NCBI GenBank assembly: GCA_947175225.1
Contig: CAMWLX010000170.1
Span: forward strand, 1-7,432
Length of the DNA: 7,432 nt
From: an uncultured Porphyromonadaceae bacterium
GTDB taxonomy: Bacteria; Bacteroidota; Bacteroidia; Bacteroidales; Muribaculaceae
Reading direction: 5' to 3'
The translations under genes and the position numbers were made by a program. Position 1 is the first letter of the stretch. Every line of letters begins with the position of its first letter. Below are positions 1 through 6,875 of the stretch, in pieces. A model generated the notes under the pieces. That model searched no databases, was not told where the DNA came from, and saw only the letters and a program-made list of their open reading frames with translations.

Positions 1-2263
1 CGGAAAGCTGACGGATCTGGTCCTTAGAACCACGGGCACCTGAGTCAAGCATCATATAGACTGAGTTGAAGCCTTGCTGGTCTTCCTCCATCTGCTTCAT
101 CAGAGTGTCGGCAAGTTTCTTATTGACATTGGTCCATACATCGATGACCTGATTGTAGCGGTCGTTACCGGTGATCATACCCATCTGGTAGTTCATCATA
201 ATTTCCTCTACCTGGGCATTACCCTGAGCTACATATTCAGCCTTCTCTTCCGGGATGATGACATCGCCAAGGTTGAATGAAAGACCACCGCGGAATGCCA
301 TCTTGTAGCCAAGATTTTTGATATCGTCAAGGAACTGGGCAGAACGGGTCACACCACAAGTCTTGATCACCTTCGTGATGATATTGCGAAGAGATTTCTT
401 AGAGATAATCTCATTGACATATCCGATTTCCTTCGGCACATACTGATTGAAGAGAATGCGACCTACGGAAGTATTGTCTTTAAGCACCTTGACTATGTTG
501 CCATTTTCATCTACATCGTCTACAAGCACTGTCACAGGAGCATGAAGGTCAAGTTTACCTTCATTGTATGCTATTTCGGCTTCTTCGGGTCCGTAGAACT
601 TGGCGCCTTCACCCTTTGTGCCGGGACGGAGCTTAGTGATGTAATACAGACCAAGCACCATATCCTGAGAAGGCACCGTGATAGGAGCTCCGTTGGCAGG
701 ATTAAGGATGTTGTGGGCTCCAAGCATCAGCATCTGAGCTTCAAGTATAGCTTCATTTCCAAGAGGAAGATGGACAGCCATCTGGTCACCATCAAAGTCG
801 GCGTTGAATGCCGTACAAGCGAGCGGGTGAAGCTGGATTGCCTTTCCTTCGATCATCTTAGGCTGGAACGCCTGGATACCGAGACGGTGAAGTGTCGGGG
901 CACGGTTGAGAAGCACCGGGTGGCCCTTCATGACGTGCTCGAGGATATCCCATACCACCGGTTCCTTACGGTCGACGATTTTCTTAGCACTCTTTACAGT
1001 CTTCACAATACCGCGCTCGATGAGTTTGCGGATTACGAACGGCTTATACAATTCGGCAGCCATAAGCTTAGGAATACCACACTCATGCATCTTAAGCTCC
1101 GGACCTACGACAATAACCGAACGAGCTGAATAGTCGACACGCTTACCGAGAAGGTTCTGACGGAAACGTCCTTGCTTGCCTTTGAGAGAATCAGACAGAG
1201 ACTTGAGCGGACGGTTGACATCGCTCTTCACAGCCGAAGCCTTGCGGGAGTTGTCGAGAAGTGAGTCAACAGCCTCCTGAAGCAGACGCTTCTCATTGCG
1301 TAGGATAACTTCGGGAGCCTTTATTTCTATGAGGCGTTTCAGACGGTTGTTGCGGATGATAACTCTGCGATAGAGATCGTTGAGGTCGGAAGTTGCGAAA
1401 CGTCCGCCATCAAGCGGAACGAGCGGGCGCAATTCAGGAGGAATCACAGGGATAGCCTTCAGAATCATCCATTCAGGTTTATTGACATCCTTTGATGCAA
1501 GGAAAGAGTTGACTACCTGAAGACGCTTCAAAGCCTCAGTCTTACGCTGCTGGGAACCCTCAGTGTGAGCACGGTCGCGAAGGTCGGCTGCAAGTCCTTC
1601 AAGGTCGATGTTTTGAAGAAGCTCATATATTGCTTCAGCGCCCATCTTTGCGATAAACTTATTAGGGTCATCGTCAGGGAGAAGCTGGTTGCCTTCCGGA
1701 AGCTGATCAAGGATATCAAGATATTCTTCTTCTGATAGGAGATCGAGGCGAGATATGCCTTTGCCGGCTTCCTTACCGATCAGCTTTTCGCCATCGCGTG
1801 TATCAGTATAGATATTTGCGGCAGCTCCCGGCTGAAGCACTACGTAGCGCTCGTAATAGATCACGGAATCCAGCTTCTTTGATGGAAGGCCAAGCAGATA
1901 GCCGATCTTGTTTGGAAGCGAACGGAAATACCAGATATGGGCTACCGGCACCACAAGCTCAATGTGGCCCATACGCTCACGGCGCACCTTCTTCTCAGTC
2001 ACCTCGACGCCGCAACGGTCGCAGACGATTCCTTTATAGCGGATACGCTTGTATTTACCACAGTGGCACTCATAGTCTTTCACCGGACCAAAGATTTTCT
2101 CGCAGAAAAGGCCGTCTCGTTCCGGCTTATATGTGCGGTAGTTGATGGTCTCAGGCTTCAATACCTCGCCACTCGACATTTCCTTGATCTTCTCTGGCGA
2201 TGCCAGGCCAATCGTGATTTTGGTAAAGTTATTTTTAATCTTATTGTCTTTCTTGAAAGCCAT
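1..2263 (-). CDS. rpoC: DNA-directed RNA polymerase subunit beta' (5' part; runs off the window)
   Basis: This is the largest subunit of RNA polymerase; with beta it forms the catalytic cleft and it carries the active-site magnesium. The window holds the first 754 residues, about half of the usual ~1400+, and the frame is open to base 1. It starts MAFKKDNKIK. The N-terminal zinc-binding site has Cys66, Cys68, Cys81 and Cys84 (CHCGKYK...CDRC). The catalytic loop NADFDGD spans residues 487–493, with Asp489, Asp491 and Asp493 as the Mg2+ ligands. The visible part ends in SGARGSKDQIRQLS, just before the bridge helix, so the bridge helix, trigger loop and C-terminal clamp are missing. The start at 2263 is supported by family alignment from memory and by a Shine-Dalgarno-like AGAAGGA 6 nt upstream. 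It follows rpoB by 87 bp and is probably co-transcribed. No frameshift or missing key residue is seen. Confidence 0.98.
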   Translation of the reverse strand, partial: MAFKKDNKIKNNFTKITIGLASPEKIKEMSSGEVLKPETINYRTYKPERDGLFCEKIFGPVKDYECHCGKYKRIRYKGIVCDRCGVEVTEKKVRRERMGHIELVVPVAHIWYFRSLPNKIGYLLGLPSKKLDSVIYYERYVVLQPGAAANIYTDTRDGEKLIGKEAGKGISRLDLLSEEEYLDILDQLPEGNQLLPDDDPNKFIAKMGAEAIYELLQNIDLEGLAADLRDRAHTEGSQQRKTEALKRLQVVNSFLASKDVNKPEWMILKAIPVIPPELRPLVPLDGGRFATSDLNDLYRRVIIRNNRLKRLIEIKAPEVILRNEKRLLQEAVDSLLDNSRKASAVKSDVNRPLKSLSDSLKGKQGRFRQNLLGKRVDYSARSVIVVGPELKMHECGIPKLMAAELYKPFVIRKLIERGIVKTVKSAKKIVDRKEPVVWDILEHVMKGHPVLLNRAPTLHRLGIQAFQPKMIEGKAIQLHPLACTAFNADFDGDQMAVHLPLGNEAILEAQMLMLGAHNILNPANGAPITVPSQDMVLGLYYITKLRPGTKGEGAKFYGPEEAEIAYNEGKLDLHAPVTVLVDDVDENGNIVKVLKDNTSVGRILFNQYVPKEIGYVNEIISKKSLRNIITKVIKTCGVTRSAQFLDDIKNLGYKMAFRGGLSFNLGDVIIPEEKAEYVAQGNAQVEEIMMNYQMGMITGNDRYNQVIDVWTNVNKKLADTLMKQMEEDQQGFNSVYMMLDSGARGSKDQIRQLS

Positions 2264-2269
2264 AGGTTT

Positions 2270-2276
2270 TCCTTCT
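2270..2276 (-). promoter_or_regulatory. Shine-Dalgarno-like site of rpoC
   Basis: AGAAGGA lies 6 nt before the rpoC ATG. This supports the chosen start. It stands out because the upstream regions of rpoB, rplL and rplJ in the same operon are A/T-rich and show no such motif, as is usual in Bacteroidota. It is a partial match to the anti-Shine-Dalgarno and may be only a purine-rich stretch. Confidence 0.5.
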
Positions 2277-2283
2277 ATGTTGT

Positions 2284-2319
2284 CTCTTGCCGGCACAGCG
2301 AAAGCATCGCCGGCAAGAG
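2284..2319 (-). other. Perfect 11-bp hairpin in the rpoB–rpoC gap
   Basis: The arms CTCTTGCCGGC (2284–2294) and GCCGGCAAGAG (2309–2319) are perfectly complementary around a 14-nt loop. The loop could close further by two GC pairs around TTTC in the transcript. On the minus strand the stem is followed by ACAACATAGAAGG, which has no T-run, so it is not an intrinsic terminator. It sits between the rpoB stop and the rpoC ribosome-binding region, leaving only 7 nt between the stem and the AGAAGGA motif. A role in RNA processing, message stability or translation of rpoC is possible but inferred. Confidence 0.6.
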
Positions 2320-2350
2320 GAATATTAATTGTTAAGGTAGGATCTCACTT

Positions 2351-5300
2351 TTAGTCAAGTGTGACACTCAAGCCGAGGCCACGAAGCTCATGGAGAAGCA
2401 CGTTGAGAGATTCCGGAATACCTGGATTTGGCATAGGATCTCCCTTGACTATTGCTTCATAAGCCTTGCTACGGCCATTGACATCGTCGCTCTTGATGGT
2501 AAGAATCTCCTGGAGGATGTGGCTTGCGCCGAATGCTTCCAGCGCCCAAACCTCCATCTCACCAAAACGCTGTCCACCAAACTGAGCCTTACCGCCGAGC
2601 GGCTGCTGAGTGATAAGAGAATACGGACCTATCGAGCGGGCATGCATCTTGTCTTCAACCATGTGGCCAAGCTTAAGCATGTAGATGACTCCTACGGTTG
2701 CCGGCTGGTCGAAGCGGTCGCCTGTGCCGCCGTCATAGAGGTAAGTCTTGCCATATCGTGGCAGACCTGCTTTGTCGGTCCATTCGTTGAGGTCGTCGAG
2801 ACTTGCACCATCGAAGATAGGAGTAGCAAATTTCTCGCCAAGTTCGCGACCTGCCCAGCCAAGCACAGTCTCAAATATCTGGCCAAGGTTCATACGTGAA
2901 GGCACACCCAGCGGGTTAAGAACGATGTCGACAGGAGTTCCATCGTCGAGGAAAGGCATATCTTCCTGTCTTACGACGCGCGAAACGATACCTTTGTTGC
3001 CGTGACGACCTGCCATTTTGTCGCCTACACCGATCTTACGCTTCTTAGCAATATATACCTTTGCCATCTGCATGATGCCGGAAGGGAGCTCGTCGCCAAT
3101 CGTGATGTCAAATTTTTTGCGGCGCAGTTCGCTGTCGATCTCCTTATACTTGCGCACATAGTTGGTCACAAGTTTCATCACCATGCCATTGATACGCTCA
3201 TCATCGGTCCAGTTGCTGAGATTGACAGTCTCATATTTGAAGTCAGCCCAATTGACACCGTTGAATTTCTGACCCTTCTGGATAATCTCGTCGCCGAGGA
3301 AATCCTTGACGCCTGCCGATACCTGACCATTCAGGAGTTTCTCCATCTTGCCTATCATGATCTGCTTCAGGTCGTTGAGCTTTATGCTGTATTCTCTGTC
3401 AAGAGCTTCAGTCTGCTCAGCGGCAGCTTTTCTGGAAGTCTTGGTCTTCACTGCTTTTGAGAAAAGGTTGGTGCCTATTACCACACCTTTCAATGACGGG
3501 CTTGCTTTCAATGAGGCATCCTTCACTTCTCCAGCTTTGTCGCCAAATATAGCACGAAGCAACTTCTCTTCCGGAGTCGGATCGCTTTCACCCTTAGGAG
3601 TGATCTTACCAATCATAATGTCGCCGGGTACAACGTAAGCTCCTACACGGATGATACCACGGTCGTCAAGATCCTTAGTAGCATCTTCGCTGACATTTGG
3701 GATATCGGAGGTAAGTTCTTCCATACCGCGCTTAGTCTCGCGCACTTCGAGAGTATACTCGTCTACATGGACAGAGGTAAGGATATCTTCTTTTACCATT
3801 CGCTCATTGAGCACAATTGCGTCCTCATAGTTGTAGCCTTTCCATGGCATGAATGCCACCTTAAGGTTGCGACCCAATGCAAGCTCACCTTTCTCTGTTG
3901 AGTATCCCTCGGTCAGGATATCACCCTTTTCTACCTTTTGACCCACTTCGCAGATTGGACGAAGGTCGATAGTAGTACCCTGGTTGGTACGGCGGAACTT
4001 AGGAATCTTATACTCTTTCAACGAAGGTTCGAACTCTACGAATTCTTCGTCTTCTGTCCTGTCATAGTTGATCTTTATGGTGGTGGCATCGACATATTCG
4101 ATTGTGCCTTTGCCTTCCGCCATTATCTGAGTGCGGGAGTCACGGATAAGCTGACCTTCAATACCTGTACCGACGATAGGAGCTTCACTACGCATCAAAG
4201 GCACAGCCTGACGCATCATGTTAGATCCCATGAGAGCACGGTTAGCGTCGTCATGCTCCAAGAATGGGATAAGAGACGCAGCGATAGATGCAATCTGAAT
4301 CGGAGCGACATCCATAAGCTGGATATCTTTTGGAGGCACAATAGGGAAGTCGGCGTCTTGACGAGCCTTTACTTTATCGCGGATAAAGCTTCCGTCGTCG
4401 TTGAGAGGAGCATTACCCTGAGCGATATTGAGACCCTCTTCCATTTCTGCAGTCAAGTAGACTACTTCGTCATTCTTCAGGTCTACAACACTGTCGGTCA
4501 CTTTCCTATAAGGAGTCTCAATAAATCCGAGGTTGTTGATCTTGGCGTAGACACACAAAGAAGATATAAGACCGATATTCGGACCTTCCGGAGTCTCGAT
4601 TGGGCAAAGGCGACCGTAGTGGGTATAGTGTACGTCACGAACCTCAAAACCGGCACGCTCACGGCTCAGACCGCCGGGACCAAGGGCAGACAGACGACGC
4701 TTGTGAGTAATTTCCGCAAGTGGGTTTGTCTGATCCATGAACTGAGACAAGGCATCAGTACCAAAGAAAGTGTTGATCACACCTGAAATAGTCTTTGCAT
4801 TTATGAGGTCAGTAGGAGTAAACACTTCGTTGTCGCGCACATTCATACGCTCGCGGATAGTACGGCTCATACGTGCCAGACCGATGTTAAACTGATTGTA
4901 GAGCTGCTCGCCTACAGTGCGCACACGACGGTTAGACAAGTGGTCGATATCGTCTACGACGCTCTTATTATTGATCAACTCTATCAAATACTTGATGATC
5001 TCCACGATGTCCTCGCGCGTAAGCACTCTTACATCCATTGGAGTGGAGAGTTCAAGTTTCTTGTTGATCCTATAGCGCCCTACTTCCCCGAGGTCGTAGC
5101 GCTTTTCGCTGAAGAAAAGATTTTGGATCACTTCGCGTGCAGACGCATCGTCTGGCGGCTCGGCATTGCGCAGCTGCCGATAGATATACTGTATAGCCTC
5201 AATCTCCGATTTTGAGTTATCTTTTGAGAGAGTATTGAAAATGATGCTATAGTCAGAGGCATTGGCGTCTTCCTTTTCAAGCATGATGGTCTTGACTCCT

Positions 5301-6166
5301 GAGTCAAGGATAGCTTGGAGGTTATCTTCAGTGATCTCTGTTCCACGATCAAGAACCACTTCGTTACGCTCAATGGTCATGACTTCGCCGATTTCATCGC
5401 TGCTAAGGTCTTCAATCCATGATTTAAGCACTTGTCCGGCAAGTTTTCTTCCGATCACTTTCTCAAGGTTAGACTTGGTGACTTTGACTTCCTCTGCCAA
5501 GTTGAAGACCTGAAGAATATCCTTATCGCTTTCAAGACCGATAGCACGGAGAAGAGTAGTCACAGGAAGCTTTTTCTTTCGGTCGATGTATGCATACATG
5601 ACATTGTTTATGTCAGTGGCAAATTCAATCCAACTTCCTCTGAAAGGAATGATACGAGCAGAGTAAAGCTTAGTGCCATTGGCATGCATGCTCTGACCAA
5701 AGAAAACGCCCGGCGAACGGTGAAGCTGTGAGACCACAACGCGCTCAGCACCATTAATGATAAAAGTTCCTTGGTCCGTCATATAAGGAATCGGGCCAAG
5801 ATATACGTCCTGAATACTTGTATCGAAATCCTCGTGGTCCGGATCGGTGCAATAAAGTTTGAGTTTCGCTTTCAAGGGAACGCTATAGGTCAAGCCCCTC
5901 TCAAAGCACTCAGCTATAGTATATCGTGGCGGATCAATGTAATAGTCGAGAAACTCGAGTACGAAATTGTTGCGTGTATCTGCTATCGGGAAGTTCTCAG
6001 CAAACACTTTGTAGAGTCCCTCGTTCTTCCTGTCCTCGGGCGGAGTGTCAAGCTGAAGGAAATCTCTGAAAGATTTCAGCTGCACCTCAAGAAAATCCGG
6101 AAACGGATAAGGATTCTTCACAGTAGCGAAGTTCACACGAGGTTTTGCAATTGTATTCTGTGACAT
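2351..6166 (-). CDS. rpoB: DNA-directed RNA polymerase subunit beta
   Basis: This is the second-largest RNA polymerase subunit; it forms the other wall of the cleft and the rifampicin pocket. It is complete at 1271 residues. Recognisable regions in order are: the N-terminal segment with NPYPFPDFLEVQLKSF (18–33); the protrusion and lobe, with GTFIINGAERVVVSQLHRSPG (133–153); the rifampicin pocket (471–497, LSQFMDQ...ITHKRRLSALGP); the GYNYEDAI acidic pair Glu781/Asp782; an inserted helical region at roughly 904–1020, in the place where E. coli beta also has an insertion; the GDKMAGRHGNKG motif with active-site lysines Lys1050 and Lys1058; and the C-terminal clamp segment ending in LGLSVTLD. 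By comparison with E. coli, Gln475, Asp478, His488 and Ser493 match Q513, D516, H526 and S531. The ATG at 6166 is preceded by an AT-rich stretch without a Shine-Dalgarno sequence. It lies 298 bp after rplL and 87 bp before rpoC. Confidence 0.99.
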   Translation of the reverse strand: MSQNTIAKPRVNFATVKNPYPFPDFLEVQLKSFRDFLQLDTPPEDRKNEGLYKVFAENFPIADTRNNFVLEFLDYYIDPPRYTIAECFERGLTYSVPLKAKLKLYCTDPDHEDFDTSIQDVYLGPIPYMTDQGTFIINGAERVVVSQLHRSPGVFFGQSMHANGTKLYSARIIPFRGSWIEFATDINNVMYAYIDRKKKLPVTTLLRAIGLESDKDILQVFNLAEEVKVTKSNLEKVIGRKLAGQVLKSWIEDLSSDEIGEVMTIERNEVVLDRGTEITEDNLQAILDSGVKTIMLEKEDANASDYSIIFNTLSKDNSKSEIEAIQYIYRQLRNAEPPDDASAREVIQNLFFSEKRYDLGEVGRYRINKKLELSTPMDVRVLTREDIVEIIKYLIELINNKSVVDDIDHLSNRRVRTVGEQLYNQFNIGLARMSRTIRERMNVRDNEVFTPTDLINAKTISGVINTFFGTDALSQFMDQTNPLAEITHKRRLSALGPGGLSRERAGFEVRDVHYTHYGRLCPIETPEGPNIGLISSLCVYAKINNLGFIETPYRKVTDSVVDLKNDEVVYLTAEMEEGLNIAQGNAPLNDDGSFIRDKVKARQDADFPIVPPKDIQLMDVAPIQIASIAASLIPFLEHDDANRALMGSNMMRQAVPLMRSEAPIVGTGIEGQLIRDSRTQIMAEGKGTIEYVDATTIKINYDRTEDEEFVEFEPSLKEYKIPKFRRTNQGTTIDLRPICEVGQKVEKGDILTEGYSTEKGELALGRNLKVAFMPWKGYNYEDAIVLNERMVKEDILTSVHVDEYTLEVRETKRGMEELTSDIPNVSEDATKDLDDRGIIRVGAYVVPGDIMIGKITPKGESDPTPEEKLLRAIFGDKAGEVKDASLKASPSLKGVVIGTNLFSKAVKTKTSRKAAAEQTEALDREYSIKLNDLKQIMIGKMEKLLNGQVSAGVKDFLGDEIIQKGQKFNGVNWADFKYETVNLSNWTDDERINGMVMKLVTNYVRKYKEIDSELRRKKFDITIGDELPSGIMQMAKVYIAKKRKIGVGDKMAGRHGNKGIVSRVVRQEDMPFLDDGTPVDIVLNPLGVPSRMNLGQIFETVLGWAGRELGEKFATPIFDGASLDDLNEWTDKAGLPRYGKTYLYDGGTGDRFDQPATVGVIYMLKLGHMVEDKMHARSIGPYSLITQQPLGGKAQFGGQRFGEMEVWALEAFGASHILQEILTIKSDDVNGRSKAYEAIVKGDPMPNPGIPESLNVLLHELRGLGLSVTLD

Positions 6167-6221
6167 TATAATATTTTTAATCTGTTTGGATAGCCTATTA
6201 TAGGAGCTAATACCGCGCCTG

Positions 6222-6256
6222 ATTATTTTAAAAAGTGTTAACGTCTTTTAAATAAT
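6222..6256 (-). other. AT-rich imperfect inverted repeat in the rpoB leader
   Basis: Plus-strand arms ATTATTTTAAAAAG (6222–6235) and CTTTTAAATAAT (6245–6256) pair along 12 positions with two single-base bulges, around a 9-nt loop that includes GTTAAC. In the transcript it would form a weak A-U stem about 55 nt before the rpoB start codon. It could be a protein-binding site, a weak leader structure, or chance in AT-rich DNA. Confidence 0.35.
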
Positions 6257-6267
6257 TGTAAATAGCT

Positions 6268-6295
6268 CAAATTTACAGACGCTATAATACACAAA
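6268..6295 (-). promoter_or_regulatory. Candidate Bacteroidota-type promoter for rpoB
   Basis: On the minus strand, TAAATTTG (6275–6268) matches the Bacteroidota −7 consensus TAnnTTTG at every fixed position. A TTTG at 6295–6292 could be the −33 element. The 16-nt spacing is a few bases shorter than usual for this promoter class, which lowers confidence. If real, transcription would begin near 6262 and give an rpoB leader of about 95 nt, letting rpoBC be transcribed apart from the ribosomal protein genes. Confidence 0.35.
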
Positions 6296-6297
6296 TA

Positions 6298-6339
6298 ATT
6301 TTCAGATTAACCATTCAAAGCAGAACGGAATCTGAAAAT
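6298..6339 (-). other. Perfect 11-bp inverted repeat in the rplL–rpoB gap
   Basis: ATTTTCAGATT (6298–6308) and AATCTGAAAAT (6329–6339) are exact reverse complements around a 20-nt loop. An alternative pairing exists: GCAGA (6320–6324) inside the loop can pair with TCTGC (6339–6343), which overlaps one arm, so the two folds compete in part. The repeat lies immediately upstream of the candidate promoter and could be an RNA structure in the read-through transcript or a binding site for a dimeric protein. Confidence 0.5.
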
Positions 6340-6348
6340 CTGCGCTTC

Positions 6349-6366
6349 TTAATCGCCAGGGAGCAT
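6349..6366 (-). CDS. Possible five-codon leader peptide (MLPGD)
   Basis: The reading frame ATG CTC CCT GGC GAT TAA is far too short to recognise as a gene. It is listed only because an 8-nt perfect Shine-Dalgarno sequence sits 6 nt before its ATG, in a phylum where such sites are rare. It lies after the candidate attenuator hairpin and ends 10 nt before the 11-bp inverted repeat, a position where a translating ribosome could affect folding of the RNA. No function can be read from the peptide, and it may not be translated. Confidence 0.2.
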   Translation of the reverse strand: MLPGD

Positions 6367-6372
6367 GACAAG

Positions 6373-6380
6373 CCTCCTTA
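6373..6380 (-). promoter_or_regulatory. Strong Shine-Dalgarno sequence with no known gene behind it
   Basis: TAAGGAGG on the minus strand is complementary over 8 nt to the usual 16S rRNA 3' end. It is the best ribosome-binding match among the gaps of this window, yet it is more than 200 nt before the rpoB start. Its GGAG (6377–6374) can pair with CTCC (6363–6360) just after the small ATG, which would hide the site in a short hairpin. Confidence 0.45.
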
Positions 6381-6407
6381 CCTATTAGGATATGCGCACT
6401 ATGAGCT

Positions 6408-6447
6408 AAAAGCCAAATTCCCCTGCACTGTCGCAGGGGAATCGGCT
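6408..6447 (-). terminator. Candidate intrinsic terminator/attenuator after rplL
   Basis: ATTCCCCTGC (6417–6426) and GCAGGGGAAT (6433–6442) form a perfect 10-bp stem with a 6-nt loop. AGCC (6411–6414) and GGCT (6444–6447) extend it by four pairs across a small internal loop. On the minus strand the structure ends in GGCTTTTAG, so the GC-rich stem is followed by a short T-run. It begins 18 nt after the rplL stop codon. The short T-run suggests partial termination, which fits a site lying inside an operon with essential genes downstream. Confidence 0.6.
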
Positions 6448-6464
6448 ATGCTGTTATTGAAAGA

Positions 6465-6839
6465 TTATTTAAGTTCAACCTCAGCGCCAGCATCTTCGAG
6501 CTGCTTCTTGAGACCTTCAGCCTCAGCCTTCGGGAGCTGTTCTTTTACTACGCTTGGAGCGTGGTCAACGAGTTCCTTAGCTTCCTTCAAGCCAAGGCCA
6601 GTGAGTTCCTTAACGAGCTTAACAACTGCGAGCTTGCTTGCGCCAGGAGCTTTGAGCACTACGTCGAAGTTAGTCTTCTCCTCTACTGCAGGTGCACCTG
6701 CTGCGGGGCCTGCTGCTACTGCAACTGCTGCAGCTGCGGGTTCAATACCGTATTCGTCCTTAAGGATCTGAGCGAGTTCGTTTACTTCCTTTACAGTGAG
6801 GTTTACGAGCTGTTCTGCAAATGCTTTCAAATCTGCCAT
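6465..6839 (-). CDS. rplL: 50S ribosomal protein L7/L12
   Basis: L7/L12 forms the flexible stalk dimers that recruit translation factor GTPases to the ribosome. It is complete at 124 residues, the normal length. The N-terminal dimerisation helices (about 1–32, with LVNLTVKEVNELAQILKDEYGIEP) bind L10. An Ala/Gly/Pro-rich hinge follows (about 34–53). The C-terminal domain (about 55–124) starts EKTNFDVVLKAPGASK and contains the factor-binding face: Lys69, Val73, Lys74, Lys77 and Lys88 fall where E. coli has K65, I69, K70, R73 and K84. GLGLKEAKELV is the family hallmark. It starts 36 bp after rplJ. The region before the ATG is strongly A/T-rich with no Shine-Dalgarno sequence, typical for Bacteroidota. 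Nothing odd is seen. Confidence 0.99.
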   Translation of the reverse strand: MADLKAFAEQLVNLTVKEVNELAQILKDEYGIEPAAAAVAVAAGPAAGAPAVEEKTNFDVVLKAPGASKLAVVKLVKELTGLGLKEAKELVDHAPSVVKEQLPKAEAEGLKKQLEDAGAEVELK

Positions 6840-6875
6840 TTTTGTATAGTTTTTTGTTTTATTTTACAATGTATG

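Larger units (their letters stand above)
6167..6464 (-). other. Structured non-coding gap between rplL and rpoB
   Basis: This is the only sizeable gene-free stretch in the window; the other gaps are 20, 36 and 87 bp. It is more A/T-rich than the flanking genes and contains several inverted repeats, one promoter-like sequence and one strong Shine-Dalgarno sequence, listed separately. Near rpoB there is also a short hairpin: CCTA (6194–6197) and TAGG (6201–6204), extended by TAG/CTA across a two-base bulge. No conserved protein is encoded here. In E. coli the matching gap holds a partial terminator and an RNase III site that lower polymerase output relative to ribosomal proteins; a similar job here is an inference from position. 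Confidence 0.7.

Noticed and set aside
542..1129. A 195-codon open reading frame on the plus strand
   Set aside because: It is antisense to the catalytic core of rpoC, which is intact on the minus strand through NADFDGD; the plus-strand protein resembles nothing I know.
3938..4786. A 282-codon open reading frame on the plus strand
   Set aside because: It lies wholly antisense to rpoB, has no recognisable domain, and is explained by codon bias of a highly conserved gene leaving the opposite strand open.
6197..6202. TATAAT on the minus strand upstream of rpoB
   Set aside because: It looks like a −10 box, but it is part of a short palindrome, has no −35 TTGACA-like partner at a suitable distance, and Bacteroidota promoters use a different consensus.
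6690..6740. Repetitive GCT/GCA-rich DNA resembling a short tandem repeat
   Set aside because: It encodes the normal Ala-rich flexible hinge of L7/L12 and is not a separate repeat element.
6448..6771. A plus-strand frame rich in Ser, Ala and Thr
   Set aside because: It is antisense to rplL, and its composition follows from the GCn-rich codons on the other strand.
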